Positions 35,434-44,572 of a DNA stretch of 64,000 nt are shown here, one piece after another. This DNA is from [Clostridium] celerecrescens 18A (GTDB taxonomy: Bacteria > Bacillota > Clostridia > Lachnospirales > Lachnospiraceae). Position 1 is the stretch's first letter, and every line of letters starts with the position of its first letter. Below the pieces are notes generated by a model that was given only the letters and a program-made list of their open reading frames with translations, searched no databases and was not told the DNA's origin. The translations under genes and the position numbers were made by a program. The stretch is from assembly GCF_002797975.1 (NCBI RefSeq), contig NZ_PGET01000001.1, positions 806,001-870,000 on the forward strand, read 5' to 3'.

Positions 35434-38400
35434 ATGAAGGTAATATGGAAAAAAATATGCGGGGCGGCGTTGATTTGTTCTATACTTATGGAGACTCTTA
35501 TATATGCAGCTCCTTTACCCGGGAGTCCTGCGGCTGATACGGATCAAAGCGCTCTGGAAACGGTTTTAAATGACGGGCTGGTCATGCATTCTTCCTTTGA
35601 CGAAAGCAGTTTATCCGGGAGCAGGGTAAAAGACCAGACCGGAAGAGGAAATGATGGAATCATTTACGGTCAGCCGGCCTTTGTAAAGGGGATTCGGGGA
35701 AACGGCGTTTCCGTGGATAACGCAAGCAAAGCCGGACAGCCAAATACCAAAGCCGACCATTATATTTCCTATGGTCAGACTGGGGATTTGAAATTTGGAA
35801 CGGAAGATTTTTCCCTGTCCTTCTGGATGAAGACGGAAAATCACGGACAGAATAACGGTACCATCCTTTCCAATAAAAACTATATAAGCGGCAGCAATAC
35901 GGGTTGGGCATTTGGTAATTTTAATAATGTCAGTAATGTGGATATAAGAATGAACTTTTCAGGAACAGGAAACAGCCGGGTGGAATTAAAAGGAATCCCT
36001 GCCAACGATGACAAATGGCATCATGTAGCCGGCAGCTTTGACAGGGATGGCGATATGACGGTTTATCTGGATGGAGAGAAGTATTCGTCCGCTTCTATGA
36101 CAGGACACAAAGGAAAATCTGTTGATACGGGACTGGACTTCATCTTAGGCGGCGATGGCAGAGGGTGCTATGGCATGAGTGGCTGTACCGTTGATGAGCT
36201 TAGGGTGTATAAGAAGGCGATCAGTGCCTCTACCGTAAAAACAATTTATGAAGCAGAAGGAGTGATTACAGCAATGGAACTAATGAAAAAACAGCTGGCA
36301 TCCATCAAGCCGGGTTCCCAGTATTCTCTGGAGGGGATCCGTGCTATGGAGCAGGAAATTGAGAATGTTGAAAAAGAACTGGAGGGTATGACAGCCGCCG
36401 CAGCCATGGCAGCCGTTGGCAGTCTGAAAGAAAAATACAAAGAATTTTTAGAAGGCAGCGAGCCGCTTTGCAGTTTCCAGGTGGTAGCCGATGTCCATAT
36501 AAAGTCTGATGATCTGTCGGAAACCAATGCAGTGAATTTTATAGCTGGGTTAAAGGATATGAAAACCCTTGCCCCTGACTCTCTGGGGGTATTAAATCTG
36601 GGTGATTTTACGCAGAACGGCACAGAGGCCCAGTATCGTGGGATTTATAATATCATGGATCAGTATTCGCCGGTTTCTGACGATAAGGTTATCATGGCCC
36701 TTGGAAATCACGATGTCAGGGGATTCAATTCAGCTGAATGGAACAAGGATGAAACTGTTATCAGCGCCTATTGGCCTACTGCAAAAGCTCTTTATCTGAA
36801 ACATAATAAAAGATATATGCCAGGAAACGGTGAAACCCTCTATTTTGACCGGTGGTTGGGGGGGTATCATTTTATCGTACTCAATACGGAAAACGGCTTA
36901 AAGGATACCATGTTCCTTTCCGGAGAACAGTTAAGCTGGCTGGAAGAGACTCTGGCTGAAAACGCCAGCCCGGATAAGCCGATTTTTGTCATGGGACACA
37001 ATGCATTAAAGGATAGCCACTGGAGAAGCAATATCCTGCTGGATTTCGGTAACCAGGATTCCAAAGTAAAGGAGATATTTGCCAAATATCCCCAGGTGAT
37101 TTACATGTCCGGTCATATTCACAACGGTTTCGGCGTGGTGGAAGCCATTGACAGGGAATACGGCACCTTAATTGATTTACCCTCGTATAATGAGTCGGAA
37201 AACGGAGTAAAAGAAGCCGGAATCGGCTACCATGTAAAGATTTATAAAGACAGTGTGGTATTGAAAGCGAGAAACTTTAAGACCTCTTCCTGGCTGCCGG
37301 AGTACGATATAACCGTGGCTCTTCCCGGTCTTCCTTCCGTGTACAAAATGGCTAAAAGCTTAAATCCCGGTGCTTATACGCCCGAGACTTATGGGAAAAT
37401 ATTAAAGCTTATGGAAGAGGGGAAATCGGTTTTCCAGAAGGAATACGATCAGAGTAAGCTGACCTATGAAAATGTGGCTCCTCCTGGGGTCAGCCTGTTT
37501 ACCAGGGGGATGAGGGGTAGGATCAATGAACTTGCGTCAGAACTTTCCGTGGCAATGAATGCACAACCAGTTGATCCCCAGTTTCAGGAACTAAGGGAAA
37601 AGTGGCTGGTTACTTTGCTGGGCGGAGAGCTGGATACCGGTAATGAGGCAGTCCGCACATATATCCGAGGGCTTGATGAAAAAGCCGGAGAATACTGGAA
37701 TGCCATGATAAAGGGAAGCGATGAGTCCAGGACAAATCTCTGGAGCGATCTGGATATGAGCTACATCAAAGGAACCGGCGCAGAAGCCAAGGTCCACTCC
37801 GGCAATGTAGCTGTGACCTTCTACCGGTTAAAAGATGTGGCGATCGCATGGGCAACAAAGGGATGCCAGCTGTACCAGAATGAGGAAGTAAAAAAAGAGC
37901 TGATCCTGGCCCTGGATTTTATGAATGAACATCATTATAACAGCAGTGACGAAAAGAACCCGGTGTTCGGAAACTGGTGGCACTGGGAAATCGGAGGCCC
38001 AATTGCATTTCTGGATACGGCTCTGATTCTATATGAGGATCTGACACCGGATCAAATGGATCGCTATGCAGCTGCAGTCAACCGGTTTACGAACGTATGC
38101 GACCGTCCCTCCGGCTATCCTGGTTCACCGGCCATGACAGGGGCCAATCTAATCGACAAAGGCATGGTAGTGGTCCAAACCGGTCTTTTGACCGGCAACA
38201 GGAGTAAGCTGGATCATGTAAAAAAGGCATATAAGACCGTATTTGAATATGTGACCACAGGAGATGGATTCTATGAGGACGGATCCTTTATCCAGCACCA
38301 GGCCCTTTCCTATATGGGCGGATACGGTTCCCAGCTGTATGAGAAGCTGAGCATTCTGTTTTCCGTATTTTCCGGTACTGATTTTGAACTTACCTACGAG

Positions 38401-40941
38401 GATCACGCAGAACAGCTGATCTTTGATATGGTATTTGAAGGGATCGAGCCATTTATCTATCATGGTCTGTGCATGGATATGGTATCGGGAAGAGATATTA
38501 CCAGAAAGACCTCAAATGACAAAACAAGAGGCGCGGGAATCATGGATGCCATGATGCTGATGGGGGATGCCATGCCTGCAGAACAGCAGGACCGCTTTAA
38601 CCGCATGATGAAATATTTCATTGGGCTGGATGAGGATTATTATTACAGCCACAGTACCCATATTGCTTCTTTAATGAAGGCAAATCAGATCATGAGAGAT
38701 GCTTCCATTGAACCGAGGAGTGAGTATGTGCTTCACAAGCTGTTTGCAGGTATGGATAAGCTTGTACATATTATGCCGGAATTCGGATTCGCTTTATCCA
38801 TGCATTCCAGCCGTACATACGGGCATGAGCTGATCAACGATGAAGGCAAGCGCACCTGGAATGTTTCCGATGGTATGACATACCTCTACAACTATGACAG
38901 AGACCAGTACGGGGAAGGCTACTGGGCTACCGTAGATCCTAAACGTCTGGCAGGGACGACCACCGAATATGTCACCCGGCCCAACGGCGCCGGCGACCGG
39001 ACAAAGAATATTTACAGCTGGGTGGGCGGTTCCAGCCTTGGCAGTTACGGTGCAGCAGGAATGCATTATAAGACCCTGGGCAATAGCGGCAGTACCAGAT
39101 CAGGCACGGACGCTAAAAAGTCCTGGTTCATGTTTGACGACGAAATCGCAGCAGTGGGAAGCGGGATCACTTCCTCCACTGGCAATTACGTGGAGACCAT
39201 TATTGACAACCGAAGGCTTAATAAGGCCGGAAGCAACGAGGTGCTGTTCGATGGGGAAGCAAAGGATATCAGGGACGATGGTGCGGAACTTGTATCAAAA
39301 GGAGCTAAAATAGACGGTGTCTCCTGGATCCATCTGGAGGGAAATGCGGAAGGCTCCGATATAGGCTACTATTTCCCTGAGAAAACCGATGTCATGGCAT
39401 TGAAAGAAAAGAGGACCGGTAACTGGAATGCCCAGGGAACCAGTGAAGGGGAGGAGACAAACCAGTTTGCCACATTCTGGTTCGAGCACGGGAAAAAGCC
39501 ATCGAACGCGGATTATTGTTATGTGATTCTCCCTGGTAAGACTGCAAAAGAAACGGCGCAATACTGCGAAACTCCGGGGATTGAAGTCATGGAGTGCAGC
39601 GAAAACGCCCATGCAGTCAGAGAAAGGGCTCTGGGAATCACGGCAGTGAACTTCTGGAATAACAAGGCAGCGACTGCGGCAGGGATCACATCCAATAAAG
39701 CCGCTTCTGTAACAATGCAGATCAATGGAGATGAGGCAACCGTAGGGGTGTCGGATCCCACTAAGGAGAACAATGGTACCATTGAGATTTCACTCCCTTA
39801 TATAGGCGGAGATATTAAAGAATCCGATGCCAATGTAGAGGTGCTTCAGAAAACTCCGTTTATCAAACTGGCTGTGAGAACAGCAGGAATGGCAGGCCGT
39901 ACCAGCAAGATCACATTAAAGGTTCAGGAACCCAAGACATGTGAAATTATCGGTCTTTCCGGAGAGTTTGACCGGATCAAGGCAGATCCCGGGACAAAGT
40001 TCACGGATCTGCAGCTTCCAAAGACAGTGGAAGCCTATGACAACGCCGGAGGCACCTACACACTGGATATCTTATGGGAGAGAGGGGATTATCAGAAAGA
40101 CGTATTAGGGATCTATGATTTAACCGGGCAGCTGATATTGCCTGAGGGGCTCAGCAACACGGCAGGGTTTACCCCACGGGTCCAGGTCCAGGTCGGCGAC
40201 GAAACCACATCGGTCATGGACAATGTTTACGTACAGGGCGGATCAGACAGCAATAAAAATTACAGCGGTTCTTCCTACCTGATTGTAAAAAATGATGTGG
40301 GAGCACAGAATTATACCAGAAAATCCCTTATGAAGTTCAGCCTGGAACAGGTGCCGGAATCCGCTCAGGCAGTTTATCTGACCTTTGAGCTGTCCGGTAC
40401 GCCAAATGCGGATTTTACCAGCGCGGATATTTATCAGGTGGAGAGCGATTGGGAAGAGGCAACGGTAACCTTCAACAGTTTCCCCACCCGTATTGGTACA
40501 AATCCGGCGGCTTTCTTTACAAAAGCAATGGCATCCGAAAGCCTGATCCAGAAGCTTGATGTAACGGAAGCTGTTAGCAGTGCTAAAAAGAACGGAGACA
40601 CTGAAATTTCGTTTGAGATCAGCATACCAACGGCAGCAAAAAATAATTATCTGGATATTCACTCCTCCAGAACTGCCAAAGAAGGATCCATTAAGCCGTC
40701 ACTGGTGTGGAAATCCGATTATGTACCGGAAAAGGTAATAAAAAAGAATTTAAGCTTTATTATCGATATGGCTTCCAATATCAAAGCAGAAGATTACAGC
40801 AATGTGGATGAGGAAGATCTGACACAGCTGCTTGAAGATGCGAAACGTATTATCCAGGATCCGGATGCAGAAATGGAAGAAATTCATGAAATGGAGAGAC
40901 GTTTGACTCAGGAACTGGTAAAATATAGAAGAAAGCTGTAA
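35434..40941 (+). CDS. Secreted LamG-metallophosphoesterase-PL8 lyase-CBM96 fusion
   Basis: An 1835-residue secreted protein. Order: signal peptide (1-26); LamG/concanavalin-like domain (50-275, with FSLSFWMKTE and WHHVAGSFDRDGDMTVYLDG); a helical segment; calcineurin-like phosphoesterase (about 345-625) with metal motifs VADVHIKSDD, NLGDFTQNG, ALGNHDVRG, VMGHNAL and SGHIHNGFG; an alpha/alpha-toroid plus beta-sandwich PL8 lyase (about 650-1500); a DNRLRE/CBM96 domain (about 1590-1770); and a FIVAR-like helical end. PL8 catalytic residues are Asn905 (TGANLID), His955 and Tyr964 (FIQHQALSYMGGY). The spacings of 50 and 9 residues equal those recalled for pneumococcal hyaluronate lyase. PL8 includes hyaluronate, chondroitin and xanthan lyases, so the substrate is open. 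The phosphoesterase could act on phosphate esters in the same glycan. No wall anchor is seen. Confidence 0.88.
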   Translation: MKVIWKKICGAALICSILMETLIYAAPLPGSPAADTDQSALETVLNDGLVMHSSFDESSLSGSRVKDQTGRGNDGIIYGQPAFVKGIRGNGVSVDNASKAGQPNTKADHYISYGQTGDLKFGTEDFSLSFWMKTENHGQNNGTILSNKNYISGSNTGWAFGNFNNVSNVDIRMNFSGTGNSRVELKGIPANDDKWHHVAGSFDRDGDMTVYLDGEKYSSASMTGHKGKSVDTGLDFILGGDGRGCYGMSGCTVDELRVYKKAISASTVKTIYEAEGVITAMELMKKQLASIKPGSQYSLEGIRAMEQEIENVEKELEGMTAAAAMAAVGSLKEKYKEFLEGSEPLCSFQVVADVHIKSDDLSETNAVNFIAGLKDMKTLAPDSLGVLNLGDFTQNGTEAQYRGIYNIMDQYSPVSDDKVIMALGNHDVRGFNSAEWNKDETVISAYWPTAKALYLKHNKRYMPGNGETLYFDRWLGGYHFIVLNTENGLKDTMFLSGEQLSWLEETLAENASPDKPIFVMGHNALKDSHWRSNILLDFGNQDSKVKEIFAKYPQVIYMSGHIHNGFGVVEAIDREYGTLIDLPSYNESENGVKEAGIGYHVKIYKDSVVLKARNFKTSSWLPEYDITVALPGLPSVYKMAKSLNPGAYTPETYGKILKLMEEGKSVFQKEYDQSKLTYENVAPPGVSLFTRGMRGRINELASELSVAMNAQPVDPQFQELREKWLVTLLGGELDTGNEAVRTYIRGLDEKAGEYWNAMIKGSDESRTNLWSDLDMSYIKGTGAEAKVHSGNVAVTFYRLKDVAIAWATKGCQLYQNEEVKKELILALDFMNEHHYNSSDEKNPVFGNWWHWEIGGPIAFLDTALILYEDLTPDQMDRYAAAVNRFTNVCDRPSGYPGSPAMTGANLIDKGMVVVQTGLLTGNRSKLDHVKKAYKTVFEYVTTGDGFYEDGSFIQHQALSYMGGYGSQLYEKLSILFSVFSGTDFELTYEDHAEQLIFDMVFEGIEPFIYHGLCMDMVSGRDITRKTSNDKTRGAGIMDAMMLMGDAMPAEQQDRFNRMMKYFIGLDEDYYYSHSTHIASLMKANQIMRDASIEPRSEYVLHKLFAGMDKLVHIMPEFGFALSMHSSRTYGHELINDEGKRTWNVSDGMTYLYNYDRDQYGEGYWATVDPKRLAGTTTEYVTRPNGAGDRTKNIYSWVGGSSLGSYGAAGMHYKTLGNSGSTRSGTDAKKSWFMFDDEIAAVGSGITSSTGNYVETIIDNRRLNKAGSNEVLFDGEAKDIRDDGAELVSKGAKIDGVSWIHLEGNAEGSDIGYYFPEKTDVMALKEKRTGNWNAQGTSEGEETNQFATFWFEHGKKPSNADYCYVILPGKTAKETAQYCETPGIEVMECSENAHAVRERALGITAVNFWNNKAATAAGITSNKAASVTMQINGDEATVGVSDPTKENNGTIEISLPYIGGDIKESDANVEVLQKTPFIKLAVRTAGMAGRTSKITLKVQEPKTCEIIGLSGEFDRIKADPGTKFTDLQLPKTVEAYDNAGGTYTLDILWERGDYQKDVLGIYDLTGQLILPEGLSNTAGFTPRVQVQVGDETTSVMDNVYVQGGSDSNKNYSGSSYLIVKNDVGAQNYTRKSLMKFSLEQVPESAQAVYLTFELSGTPNADFTSADIYQVESDWEEATVTFNSFPTRIGTNPAAFFTKAMASESLIQKLDVTEAVSSAKKNGDTEISFEISIPTAAKNNYLDIHSSRTAKEGSIKPSLVWKSDYVPEKVIKKNLSFIIDMASNIKAEDYSNVDEEDLTQLLEDAKRIIQDPDAEMEEIHEMERRLTQELVKYRRKL

Positions 40942-40957
40942 GGAGCAGGGGGAAACA

Positions 40958-41977
40958 ATGAAACAGAAAGCGCGCAGATGGAATTTGATAATGGGACCGG
41001 TTGTATTCTTAACTTTATTCATGGCAGGGATCTGGTGGCTGAAAGGCCCTTCCCATGAAGTGATAAAAATTGGAAGTTACACCATTACTCAGGACCATCT
41101 GGCGCTTTATGAAAATGACTGCCGGGCTGAAGTTACGTCCTATTTTTACAATAAGTATCAGCTAGACCCAAATGAAGACGGCTTCTGGGAGACGAATATC
41201 CAGGGCGAGGTCCCCAGGGAGGTATTAAAACAAAAGGCAATGGACCGTCTTTACCGGGATGCGGTGGAACGGTTAAAGGCTTCCCAATATGGCATCCCTG
41301 CGGATATCACTCTGAAAGACATTAAAAGATCCTTGGAGAAAGAGAACAAAAAACGGCAGTCATCCCAAAGCGTTTCTTACGGTCCCGGTCAATATGGACT
41401 GATGGAATATATCTCCAGAACACAGATGGAAGTAAGAGATGAACTGAAGGGAAAACTCATAGAGGATAAACTAAAGCCTTCTGAGGATCAGCTTAAGGAA
41501 ATTTACGCCAGTTCAGATCCAGCCCTGTTTGATAAGGGGTGCAGAGCCAGGATCGGTATTTATATGTATTACGGCATGAAGGCAGGAGAGTATCCGGAGG
41601 AACTGAAAAAGGCCTGGAGCTTTGTGGAGAAAGGATTTGCCGAAGGAAAAGAGCCTGCGGATATCGTCAATGAGATCAATGAAGTATCAGAAGTTAAAAT
41701 TGAATACGAGGAAGTGGAATATGATACGGCTGATTTTCCAAGAGATAATCAGGAAATGACATGGCTTGCAGAACAGACCCGGTCTATGGAACCGGGGCAG
41801 AGCAGCGGCGTATTGGACTATGGAACCTCCCAGGGAATCTTAAAGGTACTGGATAAGCATGACTACGGAAGGGCGGGGTATGAGGAATCTGTGACGCTTC
41901 TAAGAAATCTGTGGCTGGAAAGAGCCTATGAGAAATACATAAAACAGTGTATGGAAGAGTATGGGTATTCCTATTAA
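40958..41977 (+). CDS. Membrane-anchored SurA/PrsA-like foldase
   Basis: A 339-residue protein with one N-terminal transmembrane segment (about 10-30) and no lipobox, facing outward. Residues 35-170 look like a SurA_N-type helical domain (ITQDHLALYENDCRAEV onward); the C-terminal half (175-330) has a weak parvulin-like pattern (AEGKEPADIVNEINE, MEPGQSSGVLDYGTSQGILKVLD). Active-site parvulin residues are not clearly kept, so it may be a chaperone without isomerase activity. It follows the PL8 gene by 17 bp and likely helps fold the large exported enzymes. Confidence 0.7.
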   Translation: MKQKARRWNLIMGPVVFLTLFMAGIWWLKGPSHEVIKIGSYTITQDHLALYENDCRAEVTSYFYNKYQLDPNEDGFWETNIQGEVPREVLKQKAMDRLYRDAVERLKASQYGIPADITLKDIKRSLEKENKKRQSSQSVSYGPGQYGLMEYISRTQMEVRDELKGKLIEDKLKPSEDQLKEIYASSDPALFDKGCRARIGIYMYYGMKAGEYPEELKKAWSFVEKGFAEGKEPADIVNEINEVSEVKIEYEEVEYDTADFPRDNQEMTWLAEQTRSMEPGQSSGVLDYGTSQGILKVLDKHDYGRAGYEESVTLLRNLWLERAYEKYIKQCMEEYGYSY

Positions 41978-42212
41978 AAATCCAGTTTTATGCAGCAATG
42001 AACCTGGTGAAAAAGCGGAGTAAAAAAACGGAGTAAAAAAGCGGGACAAAAGAGCAGACGATTAAGAGATACGAATTACGATACGGGTTAATGGAACCGG
42101 AATACCAGAAGAGAAGATACCTTAGTCCATAAATCAATGGGATAAGCGCAAGGGGAACCGAGGCGGAGGTATAAATGCAGGTAACCGTAAAAATTCCTTA
42201 GGAGTAATAAAT

Positions 42213-43823
42213 ATGTATCGGATTATGATCGTAGACGACGAACCGCTGATTCTGGCAGGGGTATCTTCTCTTTTAAACTGGGAAGAGCATCAGTGTAAAA
42301 TAGTCAGAAAGGTCACCAATGGCCGCCAGGCTCTTGCACAAATGGAAGCTCTTCGGCCGGATATTGTGATAACGGATATTGGAATGCCTGTCATGGATGG
42401 GATCAGTTTTATGAAGGCATCTGTTGAACGAGGATATGCGGCATCTTTTATTCTCTTGTCAAACCTGGAAGAATTCACACTGGTGAAAGAAGCGCTGCGT
42501 CTGGGCGCCGTTGATTATCTCGTAAAGCTGGAGCTTGATGAGAAGGCATTGCTCGCAGCTCTGGAACGAGCCAAAGACAGATGCAACCTAACCCATCGGA
42601 GGATAGGGCTGATGGAAGGCGGAGAGGTAACCGCGGACGAGCGCATTCAAAATTATTTCAGGCATATTTTGGTTTGCGAGACGGACGCGCATCCGGATGA
42701 AAGGCTGTCTTTAATGATCCGGGAACGTTATCCTGTGCTGCTTTTGATGGTAATTCAATTTAATTACAAGCATGAGGGCTTTTCCGAGATGTTTACCATG
42801 GCTGATCAGAAAAGAATTATAACTTTTGCGGAAAATATCATTCATGAAATGGTAAAAGGTTTTTTTGACAGATGCTGTCTTCTGAAAAAGGAGCAAAAGG
42901 GTTTTATCCTTGTTCTTTCCCTGGAGGAAATGAATGATTATAAAGAGTCTGTGGAAGCAATGAGTATCAAGTTTTGCAAGGTGATCAGGGATTATTTTGA
43001 CATTCCTGTGTCCATTACGGTCAGCCGGCCGGTGAGAGAGGCAGAAGGAGTTCAGGATCTTCTTTACCAGGCTATGAGCACTATGAATGAAACGTATGAC
43101 AACGGTTCCAGTACAGTTGTATGTTATTTAGAAAACTGTAAAGAAAATTTCTTTCACAGCAGCAGCTTTAATGTTAATTTTTTAAAGAAGGAATTAACAG
43201 GCATCATCCGTCAAAATGACCGGGACAGCTTTTCCAATATCATGAACCAGATCATTCAGCTGTTTGCACAGTGTAAGCCATCCCGTTCCCAGGCGGTTAA
43301 TGCATGCAGTAAACTTTATTACTATATTACATTCCTTTTGGAAGAGAGAGAGGACCAGCGCTTTCCCTATATTTTAGATGTGGCAGGGCAGTTAAGCAGG
43401 TTGTCTGACTTAAGTGCCGTGATCGCCTGGCTGGAGCGGTTCCGGGACCAGGTGGCAGTAGCTTTGGAGACCTATAAGGAAAGCAGGAAGGACAAGTATA
43501 TTGAGCTGGTTCAGGAATATATCCGGGAGCATTACCGGGAAAAGATAACCTTAAATCAGATGTCCGCCCTGTTAAATATCAGTCAGGGACATTTAAGCAG
43601 TGTTTTTAAAAAACAGACTGGAAAAAATTTTTCGGATTATGTCTCAGAGGTCAAAATTGAAAAGGCAAAGGAGCTGATAGGAACGTATCAATATATGATG
43701 TATGAAATATCGGATATGCTTGGTTTTGATACGCAATACTACTTCAGTACTGTATTTAAAAAGATCACGGGCCATACTCCAAAGGAATATGAGAGTATAA
43801 CAATCAAAAAGAACAGCTCTTGA
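42213..43823 (+). CDS. YesN-type response regulator with AraC DNA-binding domain
   Basis: A 536-residue two-component regulator. Receiver domain at 1-125: acidic pair DDEP, phospho-acceptor in DIVITDIGMPVMDGI, and Lys in DYLVKLELDE. A middle region of about 300 residues is not recognised. The AraC double helix-turn-helix is at about 430-530: KITLNQMSALLNISQGHLSSVFKKQTGKNFSDYV (key parts NQMSALLNISQGHLSS and FSDYV) and YEISDMLGFDTQYYFSTVFKKITGHTPKEYE (key parts GFDTQYYFSTVFKK and TPKEY). In Firmicutes such regulators pair with YesM histidine kinases and control glycan-use genes. No kinase is in the window. AGGAG precedes the ATG. It is downstream of the secreted enzymes and may control them. 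Confidence 0.88.
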   Translation: MYRIMIVDDEPLILAGVSSLLNWEEHQCKIVRKVTNGRQALAQMEALRPDIVITDIGMPVMDGISFMKASVERGYAASFILLSNLEEFTLVKEALRLGAVDYLVKLELDEKALLAALERAKDRCNLTHRRIGLMEGGEVTADERIQNYFRHILVCETDAHPDERLSLMIRERYPVLLLMVIQFNYKHEGFSEMFTMADQKRIITFAENIIHEMVKGFFDRCCLLKKEQKGFILVLSLEEMNDYKESVEAMSIKFCKVIRDYFDIPVSITVSRPVREAEGVQDLLYQAMSTMNETYDNGSSTVVCYLENCKENFFHSSSFNVNFLKKELTGIIRQNDRDSFSNIMNQIIQLFAQCKPSRSQAVNACSKLYYYITFLLEEREDQRFPYILDVAGQLSRLSDLSAVIAWLERFRDQVAVALETYKESRKDKYIELVQEYIREHYREKITLNQMSALLNISQGHLSSVFKKQTGKNFSDYVSEVKIEKAKELIGTYQYMMYEISDMLGFDTQYYFSTVFKKITGHTPKEYESITIKKNSS

Positions 43824-43882
43824 ATGATAATGCAACGGGCTGTATCCAAAAGGGCATGATACGGCGTAAAAAGAAGTAAAGA

Positions 43883-43908
43883 AAGGGAAAGGCGGCAGCC
43901 TTTCCCTT
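43883..43908. terminator. Bidirectional terminator
   Basis: AAGGGAAAGGC and GCCTTTCCCTT form an 11-bp stem with GGCA loop between two convergent genes. Plus-strand T-rich sequence follows within 10 bp; on the minus strand a TTTCTTTACTTCTTTTT run follows. Confidence 0.7.
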
Positions 43909-43969
43909 AATCTGATTTTTAACTTGTCTTAATTCATGACGACTGCACGAAACAGCAATAACACATTTG

Positions 43970-44554
43970 TTAGGAGAAGATATAAACTGCATTAAACCTG
44001 TCTTTTCTGTAAGGATCATAAAAACCGTCGCTGATATCCCAGCCGCGAAATTCTTCCTTGGAAAACAACAGGTGTTCCTCCCGGTGAGAACGCATGGGGA
44101 TCTCTCCGATCAGCACTCCCTTTTTGGCAACACGCAGCAGCTCTTTCGTTGCCTTTTCTGCATATTCCTTATTATCAAAATATAGGTAAACGCCGTAGCA
44201 GATAACCTTATCAAAGGATTTATCCTTAAACGGTAAGTCTGCGGCTTCGCCGGTCAGGACCGAATTCTGCAAAAACTCGATGTGCTTTTGTACCAGGGTA
44301 GGAGAATAGTCAATGCCTACGTAATCACAGTCCAGATACTGAGCCAGGGCACCTGCACCGCATCCCACTTCAAGAACTCTGTCATGTTTATGTATATCCA
44401 GCTGCTTGATGATCTGGCTTGCTACTTCTTCCATATCTACTTTGGTGGCTTCATATCCATCGTATGCCAGAAGGTCTGTAACGGAGCTATCTGCCCGGCC
44501 TTTCCGGGTCCAGATCTGTTTCCAGGTTTCCTTTGATTCATTTTGCGTATTCAT
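43970..44554 (-). CDS. SAM-dependent methyltransferase
   Basis: A 194-residue class I methyltransferase. SAM motif I is VLEVGCGAGALAQYL, motif II-like acidic residue follows in VGIDYSP, and LPFKDKSFDKVICYG is motif IV. The substrate cannot be read from sequence. The gene begins 18 bp after the cytidylyltransferase/CobD-like gene, so the two are probably one operon; this suggests that it methylates the amino group of an amino-alcohol phosphate or the like, which is inference. Confidence 0.85.
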   Translation of the reverse strand: MNTQNESKETWKQIWTRKGRADSSVTDLLAYDGYEATKVDMEEVASQIIKQLDIHKHDRVLEVGCGAGALAQYLDCDYVGIDYSPTLVQKHIEFLQNSVLTGEAADLPFKDKSFDKVICYGVYLYFDNKEYAEKATKELLRVAKKGVLIGEIPMRSHREEHLLFSKEEFRGWDISDGFYDPYRKDRFNAVYIFS

Positions 44555-44572
44555 ATTGATTGCCTCCTTTAA

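Noticed and set aside
42000..42060. Short direct repeats of the type AAAAAGCGGAGTA
   Set aside because: Only three imperfect copies in an AT-rich gap of 235 bp (41978-42212); no further structure seen.
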